Shown piece by piece: positions 1 to 13,040 of a DNA stretch of 64,000 bases. The DNA lies in contig NC_073348.2 of assembly GCF_027580225.2 (NCBI RefSeq), positions 23,504,001 through 23,568,000 on the forward strand. The letters are read 5' to 3'. This DNA comes from Misgurnus anguillicaudatus (Eukaryota > Chordata > Actinopteri > Cypriniformes > Cobitidae). Positions within the stretch are counted from its first letter, which is position 1, and each line of letters opens with the position of its first letter. The notes under the pieces were generated by a model. The model worked only from the letters and a program-made list of their open reading frames with translations. It was not told the origin of the DNA and ran no database searches. The position numbers and the translations under genes are program-made.

Positions 1-42
1 TTATCTAGATTTTTTTTTAAAGAAAATGGACTAATCCTTTAA
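1..42. mobile_element. End of a TTAA foldback element cut by the window edge
   Basis: The first 42 bases (ending GACTAATCCTTTAA) match the right terminus of the foldback at 1622-2536, including the run of T and AAGAAAAT. This is the 3' end of another copy of the same family, with its TTAA at 39-42. The rest lies outside the window. Confidence 0.7.
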
Positions 43-1621
43 ATTTAAAAAATGGACCAGTAAATGGATCCAAATTGTTTAAATTCTGATAGTTTTTCAA
101 ATCTGATACACAGGTTAAAACCAGGTTCTGAATTAAGTGTCTACTACGCATGCCACACATAAAGACCTTGCCTAGGGCTGTTCCTTCAGAGAAACCCTGA
201 ACACAAAGACACAAAAGTGGTATACAATAACGATATAAGCAGAGGACAGTGTGAAAGGAGTGAGTGAGGCAAGAAAAGGGGTAAAGGGGAACAGCAATTT
301 GAGGAGAAAAGGGTCTGGTACATTTATCATTGTCCGATTGGTTTGTTTCCTCCCCTTCAGAGCTTTAGACCCCTTCACACGAACAGACGCACACACACAC
401 ACACAGACAGACACACTTTCTTAGCCTGAGGTGGAGCTTTGTAGGATATCGTCAATCCTGTTTTATAGAGCTGTTCAGGGATTCTTTTTGATTGTCTTTA
501 TCTGAGCCAAATAGTTTATTTGTAAAGGATAAAATGGACAGGATCTTTGCTTTAGATGAGGGTTAAAAGACATAGCTCTATAAATGTCTCTAGCACACTG
601 ACCGATGACCATCCACTTTATCCGCAGACTCGGATCTCAAAGTATTTTTTCAATTCTCTTACCAGAGATTTTTAAATTCTTCAGCAACCAAACCAACCTG
701 AAGATGAATCACCACATTGATTTAAAGCAAAAAGTATCTAGATGAGAAACGACTAGGGTAAACATTGCATGCCTAATGCCGTTTTTGAAACAAAGCTGAA
801 ATTACACTGATCTCTGGCTTTTACAGAAGCACATGCTATTGCTTAACAATCTCCAAAACTCACCGAAGCTCTGACTTGAAAGGTATATACATTATAGGTA
901 AAAATCAATTTCCCTATGGAGAAAATGAATGGGATTTTACCTTTCCGAACTAGACTGTTGTACTCTATAACAGCTAGGAAAAACAAGCTCCCTCTCTCTC
1001 TCTTATGTTCTCTCATTATATCTCTCCACCCTGCAGGGGCTGATATGGTTGTGGGATGTGAGGATGGCCACAGCTGAGGTAGCAGTCCAGAATGCATTGC
1101 CGGCAGAATTGGATAAACTCATTTATTGGTATTGTGCGTCCACCCAGAGAGCATCTGTGCGTAATGAATGGCAGAGCACGGCTACTGCAGTAAACTCTCT
1201 CTCACTCTGTCTTTTAAATTTAAATCCAATGGAGCTCTAATGACGTGACCGTCCAGAATACAATATTGGCAAAGCAATGCAGAGCAATTTTTGAATATAA
1301 CACAATATTTCTTCCTCTACTTTATGGTGCATGTTCCAGCTGGTGACGCGTTGGAACCGCGACAGGAAAGAAACCGAGGGTTTTCCAGCAAGCTAGACAA
1401 TAAATCTGAATTCTTCTGGGTATCCATGCGCATAATGGACAACTGAGAGTCATGTCAGTGGCTGCTGATAAGGGCATCTGCTCTGCATCTTGATTACAGT
1501 CATAAAAATAACACTGATAATGATGTGGTATTATCATTAATAATGCAACAGTTAGGGTCCTCAAATCTGATACAGTATGCGCTGATATAAGATGCTTTAT
1601 TAATTTGTATCGCATACTGCC
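43..1621. other. No gene seen; possible distal part of a pcdh1 intron
   Basis: AT-rich sequence with no coding exon I can support. It contains a short CA microsatellite (about 389-416) and CT-rich runs near 985-1005. I looked on the minus strand for a protocadherin C-terminal exon (RRVTF motif) and did not find one. Confidence 0.4.
389..416. repeat. (CA)n microsatellite
   Basis: A short run of about eight CA units, followed by interrupted CAGACAGACACAC. Confidence 0.85.
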
Positions 1622-2536
1622 TTAAAGGATTAGTCCATTTTCTTAAAAAAAAAAAATCCAGATAATTTACTCACCACCATGTCATCCAAAATGTTGATGT
1701 CTTTGTTCAGTCGAGAAGAAATGATATGTATATTTTTTTTGAGGAAAACCTTTCAGGATTTTTCTCATTTTAATGGACTTTAATGAACCCCAACACTTAA
1801 CAGTTTTAATGCAGTTTAAAATTGCAGTTTCAAAGGACTCTAAACGATCTCAAACAAGGCATAAGGGTCTTATCTAGCCAAACAATTGTTATTTTTGACA
1901 AGAAATAAATAATATGCACTTTTAAACCACAATTTCTTGTCTTCCTCCGGGCCTGTGACACGCCAGTGCGATCTCACGCAATACGTCATTACGTCAAGAG
2001 GTTACAGATGACATATTGAAACTACGCCCCAGTGTTTACAAGTGTGGTGAGAGAGGACCGTTCCGAGGTTGTTGTATGTGGAATGATACTAATTAATGTC
2101 TTTGTGTCAGTTTATTGTTTAAAATGGTCCGCAAATGTGGGTTTCATATATGTAACACGTGACCTTTCCACGGCATTACCCAATTATGTGAGGTCGCGCT
2201 GGCTCGTCACACAGCCAGAGGAAGAAGAGAAGTTGTGGTTTAAAAGTGCATATTTTTTATTTTTCTTGCCAAAAATGACAATCGTTTTGCTAGATAAGAC
2301 CCTTATGGCTCATTTGGGTTTGTTTAGAGTCCTTTGAAACTGCAATTTTAAACTGCATTAAAACTGTTAAGTGTCGGGGTCCATTAAAGTCCATTAAAAT
2401 GAGAAAAATCCTGGAATGTTTTGCTCAAAAAACATAATTTCTTCTCGACTGAACAAAGAAAGACATCAACATTTTTGATGACATGGTGGTGAGTAAATGA
2501 TCTGGATTTTTTTAAGAAAATTGACTAATCCTTTAA
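1622..2536. mobile_element. TTAA-bounded foldback element, 915 bp
   Basis: The element has long inverted arms of roughly 390 bp. The left arm starts TTAAAGGATTAGTCC and the right arm ends GACTAATCCTTTAA. Internal blocks also pair: TGTCATCCAAAATGTTGATG with its complement near 2463-2487, and the ATAAGACCCTTAT region. The TTAA at each end fits a target duplication of the piggyBac type. It encodes no transposase. The small frames inside are by-products of the arms. Confidence 0.8.
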
Positions 2537-2538
2537 GA

Positions 2539-3366
2539 TTAAAGCAACAGTTTGTCCAAAAGTAAACAATACCACATGATTTACTAACCAAAGACGTCCG
2601 AGATACATGTCTATAATTTTTCCGACGAACATCTTCAGTTAGTTTAAAAAATGTCCATGGCAGTTAGAAATGGGGTCCACTTCCTTCAATCCAAAAATGT
2701 GCATTTGTTGTTTGCAAAAGTAATCCAAACGGCTCCAGGGTGATAAATACAGGCTTTCTGAGGGTAAAACTATAAATTATAACTTACTTCGGGTAAAATC
2801 TAACATGCATTACCAGAAAGTGGCGTAGCATACGATATGCAAGATCCAGTAAGAAAAGACTCTTGCGATAACAGTGCGTTGTTTTAGCTACAGATAGGAA
2901 TAACTTAATATCCTCTTGTCTTATATAAAATCTCTGTGCCTCTGCCCCCATATTTTTCACTACGCCAATGCATCACTATGCATTGTGCCTATGGCAATGT
3001 GCATTCACTACGCTAAGACTCTGTAGTGAATGCAGAGGAGATGGCGTTGTTACCGGAAGCTAGTTATTTTTGTTTGTTTAAATATAGATATTTATCTTAC
3101 AAAATTGCATCGATTACCCTCAGAAAGCCTGTATTTATACCCCTGGAGCTGTTTGGATTACATTTGTGAAGGATGGATGCACATTCTTTTGCACTGCAGG
3201 AAGTGGACCCCATTTCTAACTGTTATAAAGCTTGGAAAAGCTAGGACATTTTATAAAATAACTCAAAAAGTGTTAGTTAAAAATTGATGGACATATGTAT
3301 CTCGGATAGCTTGAGGCTGAGTAATTCATGTGGTAATATTCATTTTTGGCCGAACTATCCCTTTCA
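2539..3366. mobile_element. Second TTAA-type foldback, about 830 bp, abutting the previous one
   Basis: It begins TTAAAGCAACAGTTTGTCC and ends GGCCGAACTATCCCTTTCA. The inverted arms pair over about 300 bp, for example AATACAGGCTTTCTGAGGGT near 2747-2766 with ACCCTCAGAAAGCCTGTATT near 3117-3136. Its right TTAA is mutated to TTCA. There is no coding capacity. Confidence 0.75.
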
Positions 3367-5626
3367 GTTACAATGCCACAGATATTTCTGTAATATAATG
3401 GATTGCATAGGCTCACCCGTACAAATCGCCACTACGTTATGGATGAGAAAAAATCCGGGTTAATAGGCACGCCTTTGCCTTTCGCAAACAGACCACCAAC
3501 CGCTCATCGACTCCCCAGGTTTCCATCCCATTTTCTGGCTTTTTTAAAGCGCTTTAATTGGATTTCATCATCCAGACAAGTGCCTTTGGACAGATAATTA
3601 TCACTGTGCATTGTCCAGTGCTATCTCTCTCTCTCTACTCAGTGGCCTTTGTGTTTAAACATGCCTTCCATCCAGATAAGAGTGTGAGACTGCCATGCAA
3701 ATAATCACCTCCGAACAGGCTTTTGAGCACTCACCCGAAGAATCTCTTACCACGGGAAATAAAGGATTAGACTGCAGTCAACTCTCTCCCTGTTTGTCTC
3801 TCGTTTTCACTCTTGATCTCTTTCACACTAGGGCGTTTTTATTTGTCAGACAAGGGATTCCAACATGGTGGAAAATATTGGATCTGGATTAAGTTCAGCC
3901 ATGTTATTCAACACCAGTGACCATTTCTACAATGGAGAAAAAAGCTTCCGGAATCAATGTTGTAAGAAATATCATCCATTTAAATAGAATCCAACACCAC
4001 ATACACAGACCGATATAAAATTGCAAATGTACCATTCCCCGGTCCCAGGCGATTTAAAGCACGTTACGCCAGTGTCAGTGAGTAATCTTTAAAACTTTAT
4101 CTTGGAGACGACTACAAGGAAAGCCTGATGCGGGGGGCGCGTTAGGGCCCGACTAGTGTCGGAATGCATTCAACGGTCCTTTCTTTCCCTCTTATCCTGG
4201 AATACATTTGACGTGATGCTTTTCCTTTTGAGACTAATACAACGAGGCACATCAGAACAATTCACATTGCTAGAACCCTCTCCGCTCTCACCCCACTTTA
4301 TAGACTTATGCAATTAAGCCTTGTTCCTTTTTAGTGCCAACATGAAACAGAAGAGAAAATCATTCTGCCAGTGCCAAAAATCCGAGGAGAGCTAAATATT
4401 CATGAAATATTCTAATATCCTACGTTCCCAGTGGGAAGAAGACAGAGAGGGAAATAATGATCACTGCTCTTGTCAGCCAGCGAAAGCAAGAGAGAGAAAG
4501 AATTATGCAACAACATATCTCCCAGGCACTACTTGTGGTTTCACAGGTTTTTTTGACGGTATTCTTCGGTAAGTGGATTATTCTCCAATCCAGGACACAA
4601 GAAAATTGATGTTTTCCATCATAACTACGAATAGTTTGAAGCTTCAGATATTAAACAAGGCCTTAAATGTGTTTCCTGCTGAAGATGTGGGTTGAACAAT
4701 TTAAACATAATTGCTTTGCTGGTTGCCCCAAAAATGCACCACCAAGCAGTTTTGCACAACGGTGGAGATAAAGAGGGAAGATCTTAATACGACTTGCATT
4801 TTGACAGGGTCAGGAGTTGAGCCTTCGTGTTGACATCTTTCTTTTTAAGGCTGTTGAGGGGTTTGACTGACAAGCCTTTCGCGATGACTGTAGGATTTGA
4901 AGGATTGATTTAGTTGTATTTTCTTGTTTGTTTGCGCAAGAGTGTGATGCATGATTGAGTCACAGACAGCTCAAAGCCAGAGAATTGGGGCTGTGAGACT
5001 GTTGCTTTATTTCCTGCCATCCTTACTGTGCAAAAGAAAAGCGTCTCCTGCATCATTTCCAATGCAAAGTGTGTTCACGGTGAGACCATGCTCACTCTAA
5101 ACGATATTAACAGAAGGTTTGTAAAAATCAAACACGAGCAGGTCTGGCCCCAGGCTTAGTTTTTGCAGTGACACATATCATGGTCAAATACAAAACCGCA
5201 TTGTCTCTTGGTAGTTTGTAACTTGAATAATGTATGAATGAATCGTCTAAATAATGAAGCTTGATTGTAGGTGTAACAACACACCACTGGAAGGCTTCGA
5301 AGGTGTGAGTATGTGTGTGAAGGTATATACCTTCCTAATGGAGCTAAATGGATTGTGTGCAGGTCTCTATCGCTCTAATGGGGTGAGCTGTCTGAGAGGC
5401 ATTTGTCCTTGTTTCACTCTCTGCAACTGAAACTTTCCTACTGACCCACAGGCAAAACTGAGGCAAGTTCCTCTCTAATAGTACTGTAGATTGGCTTCTA
5501 TTATGTTTGGGCTTTTGTTCCTTAAGACAAAAACCAAGCTTACAGTGAACTTTCAAAGCTTATTTAAAGCGATACTCCAAGCCAAATATCAAAATTACCC
5601 CATTATTTACTTGAGTATCCCTTTAT
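3367..5626. other. No gene seen
   Basis: Mostly single-copy-looking sequence, probably intron of pcdh1 or sequence downstream of it. It has a CT-rich run near 3625-3640. I found no exon, RNA gene or recognisable repeat in it. Confidence 0.4.
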
Positions 5627-6164
5627 TTAAAAGGACACTACTTTTTCGAAAATATACTTATTTTCCAGCTCCTCTAGAGTTAAACATTTGATTTTTACAG
5701 TTTTTGAATCCATTCAGCTGATCTTCGGGGCTGGCGCTACCACTTTTGATATTACGCAGCAGCCGAAAATAGTCCCCTGCCTTCGAAAGTTACTAAGGGG
5801 GCTATTTTTGGCTTCTGCGTAATATCATTGCGCCTCCTGCAGCCATGTTACAGCAGCAAAGTTCTTGATTATTATGCCAGAATGAGAGTATAGTTCCTAG
5901 AAAAACGCAACTTTTAATTTTCTGTCGGTCTTAGTACACGATGAAACTACTCAAGTTTTAAATAGGAAAAATATCAAACTATTTGGTTATTTTTTGCATG
6001 ATGCTAATGGTCTAATCAGATTCAATGAATTATGCTAAGCTATGCTAAAAGTGGTAGTGCCAGACCCGGATATTAGCTGAATGGATTAAAAAAAATCTAA
6101 TGTTTAACCCTAGGGGAGCTGGAAAATTAGCCTATTTTTAAAAAAAAGTGAAGTGTCCCTTTAA
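5627..6164. mobile_element. TTAA foldback (CTCTAGGGGAGCTGG family), longer copy
   Basis: Termini are TTAAAAGGACAC and GTGTCCCTTTAA. The subterminal arms contain CTCCTCTAGAGTTAAACATT and its complement, then TCCATTCAGCTGATC with its complement. The interior holds a second inverted pair (TATTACGCAG.. and ..CTGCGTAATAT, about 5750-5825). The same family recurs at 10536-10798. Confidence 0.8.
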
Positions 6165-8015
6165 GCTGGTCAGTGCTGATAGCGGATTTACTGTTGACTA
6201 AGGTTGTAAATCGTCACTGGTTTCACGATTTGATTCGATCCGATTATGAATATTATGTCAATAATTTGACTTAATCTGATATCTCGATGCATCACAAGAC
6301 AGGTAAGGCTGTCTCCCTCATACTTTACTGTTGCTGCTCTTTTGTGTCTTTCTTGTCAAAGCCCGCATTAAAATTCTGCTTCATAGTTTTGCGTTTCTTT
6401 GATAAGAGACTCGACTTGACAATAGCATCGCAATGCATCGTAAAGACGATTCTATTTAAGAGCCCTATACTGTGGTATGGTGTAGCTCTGGTTGACCATG
6501 GCCAAGATCTACCATGGGGGACATATTATATATAACAATGGATGCAGAAATGTCCGCTATGTTTATAAAATTTGGAGGCTACTATGTGAATAAATGATTG
6601 AAATCCTTTTACATTTTGAACTGGATCTTCATCCACCCTCTGTTTCTTCAAGTCCACACCATTTCCAGCCCGCTATTTTTTTAGCAGGGCTCACAACACT
6701 GGAATGAAATATTATTGTTGAAATAGCAAAACAAAATATTTACTGTCTGTCAAATCTGAGAATCATATTAAAGAAATATGAACAGATTATGCTCACGGCA
6801 GTTTCCGTTGTCTGGGATTGTTTGCCTTTTTTATGGTGTCTTCAATTTTAATATCATCAATGTTTTCAAATAAACATCAGCCACAGATAATGGTGAGCTT
6901 TTGCCCGTTTCTCCATGGTAACAAGCTGAACAGAAAAATGTGCCTCTCAGTTATCATGCAAAGCCCATGACGAGGCAATTACATCAGGCAAAGCTGATTT
7001 TTCATCACACTGCGAGAATGAGGCACTTCATTACTGACACCTCGGAAATCTGATTGTCTTGTTGGCCTTTGAATGAGGAAAAATAACAACTCAAATCTGC
7101 ATTAAATACAAGACAAAAGCAGGAAAAAGAACACAAATCACGGACGAGAAACTGAGATGAGAGTACATCCGCCAAAATCAGCTCAGAGAGGACGAAAGAA
7201 AGACCAAAAGCAAGAGAGGGATCTCAGAGTTGGGGCGGTAGGAAAAAAACCGGCATAGCACATTATTGAGAGAAGCATTCAAGCTAAGCTGCTTATTGAT
7301 AAAAGCACTAATCTGCCTGGCGGAAGGTAAAGGAGGATGAAATGAGCGGTGATAAAATATTGGAGATGAAGGCAATGCCATCAGGGAGCTGAGCCTCTAC
7401 TCAGCTTCTCATTTTTTGTTACGCGAGGCTCTGACCACCGGTGGCTTCCAAAACGCATTTCCGGAAGCGAAGAAATGATATGGGCACAGAATGTACCCGC
7501 TGCCTTTCATCTGCACACGCAAACAGCCAGAGATAGCGAGAGAGAATGTCACTGTCTATATTCAAATTTATAGTAAATTCCTCAGCTCACGTCGTAAGCA
7601 AGAAGATAATTTGATGAAATCAGAGATGTGACGCCTCTGGCGAAGAAATGACATCGCTTCGTAAACGCGCATGCAGAAAAATGTTTCCGAGACGACGTTC
7701 GCATAAATCAAGCTCCTTGTGGTTGTGTGCAGAAGTATATTTGGGAGGAAATGAATCTGACTGTGAACACATGGATATTACCATAATCATTATCATTATT
7801 GTCTTCCTTGTCTTCAATGACACTATCATTAGTCGCACATCTGCGCGCTGCTGTGGTGCGCTGCGCTCTGCTCTCATATAGCTCAACAACATCAGCCATC
7901 CCCTTCGGTGACAAAAAACTTGCCATAAAGCACCTCCTGGGTAAGAGCTGTAATCCTTGTTATGAGGTAATCAATGACATAGAAATCAAACACGCAAATA
8001 AGGGCGTAAAAAATG
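6165..8015. other. No gene seen; a degenerate repeat near 6190-6465
   Basis: The segment about 6190-6465 has the look of a decayed DNA-transposon relic (repeated ATGCATCG and CGATTTGATTCGATCCG motifs). The rest appears single-copy. Overlapping short frames on both strands at 7620-7930 have no recognisable domain, and an (ATC/ATT)-rich run at 7770-7800 explains part of them. Confidence 0.35.
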
Positions 8016-8506
8016 TACAACTTTGGTACTGGAGGGCCGGTGTCCTCATGATCTTGACAAGCATGCTGGGATGGACACTGCAGAACTGACAGAGTAAAAT
8101 AGGACCATCTCCTCATTTCTTTCTTTAAAGGACGCAAACTCTTTTGGTTTGTCTCTTAGGGTTCGAATATGTGTACATCCGGGATGGGCAACTTCGGTCC
8201 TGTAGGGCCGGTGTCCTGCAGAGTTTAGCTCCAACTTGCTTCAGCACACCTGCCTCAAAGTTTCTAGTATGCCTAGTAAGACCTTAATTGGCTGCTTCAG
8301 GTGTGTTTAATTATGGTTGGAGCCAAACTCTGCAGGACACCGGCCTTCCAGGACCAAAGTTGCCCATCCCTGATGTACACATATTCAAACCCTAAGAGAC
8401 AAACCAAAAGAGTTTGCGTTCTTTAAAGAAAGAAATGAGGAGATGATCCGATTTTACTTTGTCAGTTCCGCAGTGCCCATCCCAGCATGCTTGTCAAGAT
8501 CATGAG
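8016..8506. repeat. Large imperfect palindrome around a short repeat element
   Basis: The outer arms 8045-8180 and about 8375-8506 are inverted copies of each other: CTCATGATCTTGACAAGCAT at the left end, its complement at the right end. Between them is a smaller element with inverted ends (GGGATGGGCAACTTCGGTCC and its complement, about 8182-8372), a family common in fish. Just left of the palindrome, 8016-8045, is a fragment of the same family (CTGGAGGGCCGGTGTCCT). The arrangement suggests an inverted duplication of flanking DNA, not a plain insertion. Confidence 0.75.
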
Positions 8507-10535
8507 AATCGATTAGCCCAGACTTAAAATGTCATGTTGGCCTCATTTATTTGAAGTCGAGGTCCAACAGAGTGGTGATATCATAAAAGTGAATCATTTT
8601 GGCAGAAGAGCCAGTTTGAACATACTAAGTTGGTTGGCCTACAAAATGGCCGCAGTAAGAATCCCAAACCATCCTCTGTGACTCTACACCGTTATCACCT
8701 CTATAGTCATGGACAAGATTACTCATTTGGAATATGTCTGTCCAGTGCACTAAATCCCTCAGCACTTGTCCAGGTCAATCGATTCTGAAGTGTCAGCCAA
8801 GACCGGTCAGTCAGTAAGTGCCTGCAGAGACCTGTTAGGCCCGGAGACATCCTCTAGAGAGATACTATACAAACAAGAATGCGTATCTGATTCTCTGTTG
8901 TCTTCATTGCATTTACTACATTGACAGAAGCCTACTAGTGGGACGTTGTTTTGTAGCTGCAGGTACAATAGGATTTTGTCTTATTGTGCTAATTTACCCT
9001 GGTGTGAGAGATTCTTGTAGTATATCATTGCAAAGTATTTGTTGATAATTGCTCAATTGTTCATGCCTGCAGGCTGGTAGGGGTGTCTCGATCCCTCAAA
9101 TTCCTATAAGCGCTACAGTCGCCCTCACGCTGCGTATGAGCCTGCGAGGCTTTCGCACCTGACAGTAGATTGGTCCACAGAGAGCGAGAGTAGAGCACCG
9201 GCAGTATTGTGCTCTAATGAGGAGCAGTCTGAGTATTATGGGCTGTATTCACTGAGGGGAGATCTGAGAGGGTGGGCGCCAGGTTTGAGGTTTACGGGTG
9301 CATTCTGCAATGGATATTAGCCAGCGCTGTGCTGAGCAGATGCTTAAAATGTGGGATACTGGGAAAGGGCCTTGAGGCAGCCTGCAAAAAAGCATGGCTG
9401 TCTTATATAGAGAATATGTAAGTGTAAGAGAAGCTCTACAAAGAGCACAGGGCTCTAAAGGTACTGAATATTTAGTTTTTCGTAGCATCTCTCAGTGCCT
9501 GTGCTGATTTATGGCCATGTTCAATTCGTGATATAGGGTGCGTAATTAACTAAAGTGAAAAATATAGAGCATTCACAGAGAAAGGGAAAGGAAGAAAGCT
9601 CTGTTGTAAGGAAACATTTTTGATCCTTATCTTAAAGCTTCAGAATGCAAGGCATAGAGAGATAGCGAGAGATGGAGTGAAGATATCAAAGGAAGGCTTG
9701 GCTTGGAGCTATTTTTTAGCCACAATGGCTTGCGGATGTTCGCTTGCTTTTACTAAGAGCCCATCACATGGATACGTGTTTAGTGCTATACCTAAACGTT
9801 TTGCATCGTATCCCTGGTTCATTCATACAGATCCAGCATTTTGGCAGCCTAATACCTCTAGTTTTTGAAACCGGGTCCCAGAGTGGATAAAATGACACCC
9901 TTGCGGTTTTGTGTGTACAGCCAATCTGTATAATTTGTAAACTATCTGTCATCACCCCGCGTTTCGACCCTAGTCAGACACTGATATGTTATAGCATCAA
10001 CAATGGTGGACTACATGCTTTATTGGCTTTACTTAAGCAAAATCTTTCGCTACAGTGAGCAACAAATGATTATGGACAACAACAAGGTTTATGCGCAGGC
10101 TCCAAGTCTTATATCTCTGTGGCAGAATTACAGCGCCACATACTGGTTTGGCATGTATACTACATTGATTCGAATAGGTTTTAGTGGTTTAGTGTGTACA
10201 CAGATATTTCCTGAGACGACACTCATTTATTTTTTAGAACAAGGAAAAAATCGGATAGGGAAATCTCTGGCTTAGAGTGGATGTGGACTTAGTTTTTGTT
10301 CCAGTGGTATGGACAAAATGTATGACATTTGTAATTGTTAAATAGCATTTAATGAATTAAATACCTTACAGATGATAAAGTATTTTAATTTCATTTGTTA
10401 GAGCTTGAATCAATGCTCAGTGTGAAATCAGTGAAAAATAGTTTTGCATGCTATATGAAAACAAAATATAAAAACACAAAAGTCTCAAAACAGTGAAACT
10501 AATATGAGAGAAATAACATATCCGGATAAGCCACA
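8507..10535. other. No gene seen
   Basis: AT-rich, apparently single-copy sequence with no supportable exon. The open frames here are short and carry no known domain. Confidence 0.35.
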
Positions 10536-10798
10536 TTAAAGGGACACAAAGGCTCATTTTCCAGCTCCCCTAGAGTTAAACATTTGAGTTTTACCGTTTT
10601 GGAATCCATTCAGCTGATCTCCAGGTCTGGGGGTACCACTTTTAGCATAGATTAGCATAATCCATTGAATCTGATTAGACCATTAGCATCGTGCTTAAAA
10701 ATGACCAAAGAGTTTCAATATTTTTCCTGTTAAAAAATTCAAATATTTAACTCTAGGGGAGCTGGAAAATGAGCATAAAAAGTAGAGTGTCCCTATAA
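10536..10798. mobile_element. TTAA foldback (CTCTAGGGGAGCTGG family), short copy
   Basis: The ends are TTAAAGGGACAC and GTGTCCCTATAA (right TTAA decayed). Its arms match those of 5627-6164, but the middle is shorter. It looks like an internally deleted, non-autonomous sibling. Confidence 0.8.
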
Positions 10799-12944
10799 GG
10801 GCAATAGCACATTCATTGCAAAACATCCCATATGTGCATGTGACTCCAAATCAAGTGAATTTTACAGTAATGCAACAGGTTGTCAGTCCTGCCCTGTAAT
10901 TGCCACTTAATATATGTATAACTAGTAAGAAATAGGGAAAAATCAGCACATTGGCTGCTAGAAGGTTAAGTGCTATTTCACTAATTAATGCCCAGCCCAA
11001 ATATCCAACCCAAATCCCTGCCTCCCAATCATTTTTCTACTATTAATTGGAAGCAATGGGATATGAGATGCAGCCCGTGGTGAGGAGTGGGCAACTGAGC
11101 GATATCTCAGTTTATGAAGTAATTTTAATTATAGGGATTTAATTTAAGCATAGATTTACAACTTCATTACACCAACTTAAAAATAAGTGTAAAGGTCCCT
11201 TGCTTGATCTCTTAATGTGTGCTAAAGTCTCTCACTCTTGGCTTTTCCAGGGAGAAAGTACATCCTGAAAAAGAGGTGTCAGATCTTTGCAATGACCAAA
11301 GTAATTATCAGCACTGTACTTGATAAGCACATGCAGTCTTTTTGGTAGCTGTCACACCTCTAACACATTTGGAGGTTTTATGAAAAAAGAGTTTGGGAAT
11401 TTCGATGATCTGTAAAAGACACATTTGGCCACACACACAAACAGCCAAATAAAGCTGTGCTACTGTGAATTGAGCTTTGGGGCTTTTTTAACACCTCTGG
11501 ATAAGTCTTCCCGAACAAACAAACTTCACCTAATGAGTTTTTTACGGACCAGGAAGGAGAGCATTGAAGCCAGTCATCATGCTCAATCCTCACTGGCAAT
11601 AAACAGCAAACAAGGCCACTGTGTTTACACTCATCAGAGCTTTAACTGGTAGTGTCTAAGCCAAGGCTGTCACACTCACCTGAGCACATTGCCGCTCGCA
11701 TGGAGTCATTGGTGAGCGTATTACCGTTCACTCTGTCACGCTCTGTACTCTACATCTGTCACTCAGCTTGGCTGAGATTTTAATTTTTTATTTTGGTCAA
11801 TCTGCTAAGCCTGATGTGGGAGGGGGATTCCTCACGAGTTCACATCTGTCGAGAGATGTCACACGAGTCAACATCTGTCCCTTGTTTATACGCATATCAG
11901 TCAACTCTTGCAGACACAAATATCCATTTATGTAGCGTATGTTCTTGAATGAGAATCTGATCGGATAGGCCTGCTTGCCACCAGCCCATATTCACACAAA
12001 TAGATCTCATGACTGTATGCAGAGGGCTGGAAGCATGCACACAACAATGCAACACACTCTCCGTAGCTGGAGTCTATTGTCACTTCCATGCCATATGCTG
12101 TCCATCACGGTGTTGGAGCTGCCGTGGGTAACTGTTCTCCCCAGTTAGTAAGTCTACAAGGCCTGCACTCACCCTGGCTGTCATCTAGCATCTGCTGGCT
12201 TTATCAAACAACAGACTGGTACTGATGGAGTCAGGACCCGTGTGACCTTGTTTCTGTCTTATGCAAACCTCACTACCGCTCACCCTGGAGATTGCACTCA
12301 GTTTGATATTTTCACAATTTCACCACCACCCACATACAAATATATCATTGCATCCAGTGCTTAAGTGTTTTTTCATTGGCTTCATTCTGAAATGAGCACT
12401 GTGAATTGGCTTCTAAGTGGGTCAGGTTGAATTGGCATCTGAGCCAAATCTGAGGCTAAGAAAATGACTTTGGACTTGTTCAGCGGCAGCAGGTCAGATG
12501 GGCGCCTCTTACTGAGCGGATTCGATTACATGACAACAGAGACAGCATGAGCACTAGCAAATATGCACATTTTACACTCTACTTACACTATGAAGAATTA
12601 CATTGAAATATAAGAAGAGATGAGAGTTATTTATGAGTAAACTCTTTCAGGAAAGATTTTATGACCAGGCCTCTGTAATTATCTATGCAGTAAGTAAATT
12701 GTATTAAAGTCTATTTTCAGGCAGTAAACCAGTGGCTCAGAGAATATAAACAGGAAAAATGCTGCAATGCAACAGCCATTTTTTACATCTTAAAAGCAGA
12801 CAGATTATTAAATGCAGAAGATGTACTGCCATGATGGCTCTCTATATGTTACAGTTATAGTGTTAAATCACCCACAACACGCTTTAAAAAATCGCAAACA
12901 GTCAAAAATAAACTAGTCATATACAAACACCCACTATTTTAGCA
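10799..12944. other. No gene seen downstream of the last visible pcdh1 exon
   Basis: If the donor at 13040 is used, this is the first part of a pcdh1 intron longer than 13 kb within the window. I found no minus-strand exon with a protocadherin C-terminal motif here, and no repeat family I recognise. Confidence 0.4.
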
Positions 12945-13040
12945 CTATGAGGTACTATTCTGGATAACTTCAGCATCTCCTCCTCTATCAGTAAATGCAA
13001 CATACACTTCACATCCACAATTAAAAATAAAAATCTGTAC
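12945..13040 (-). other. pcdh1: Possible read-through end of pcdh1 (short isoform tail)
   Basis: If the donor at 13040 is not used, the frame continues 31 codons (VQIFIFNCGCEVYVAF..) to a TAG at 12947-12945. The tail starts inside the GTACAG splice donor and resembles no protocadherin motif I know. The pcdh1 gene is known to make isoforms with different cytoplasmic ends, so a retained-intron short form is possible. I saw no clear AATAAA on the minus strand just downstream. It is more likely simply intron sequence that happens to be open. Confidence 0.3.

Noticed and set aside
7520..7560. GTGACATTC on the minus strand as a possible RRVTF exon of pcdh1
   Set aside because: The frame reading VTF is closed by a stop immediately upstream and the preceding residues do not match the family.
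7620..8234. Overlapping frames on both strands including a 96-codon one
   Set aside because: Part is an inverted duplication with repeat sequence. The rest has no known domain and no plausible splice frame.
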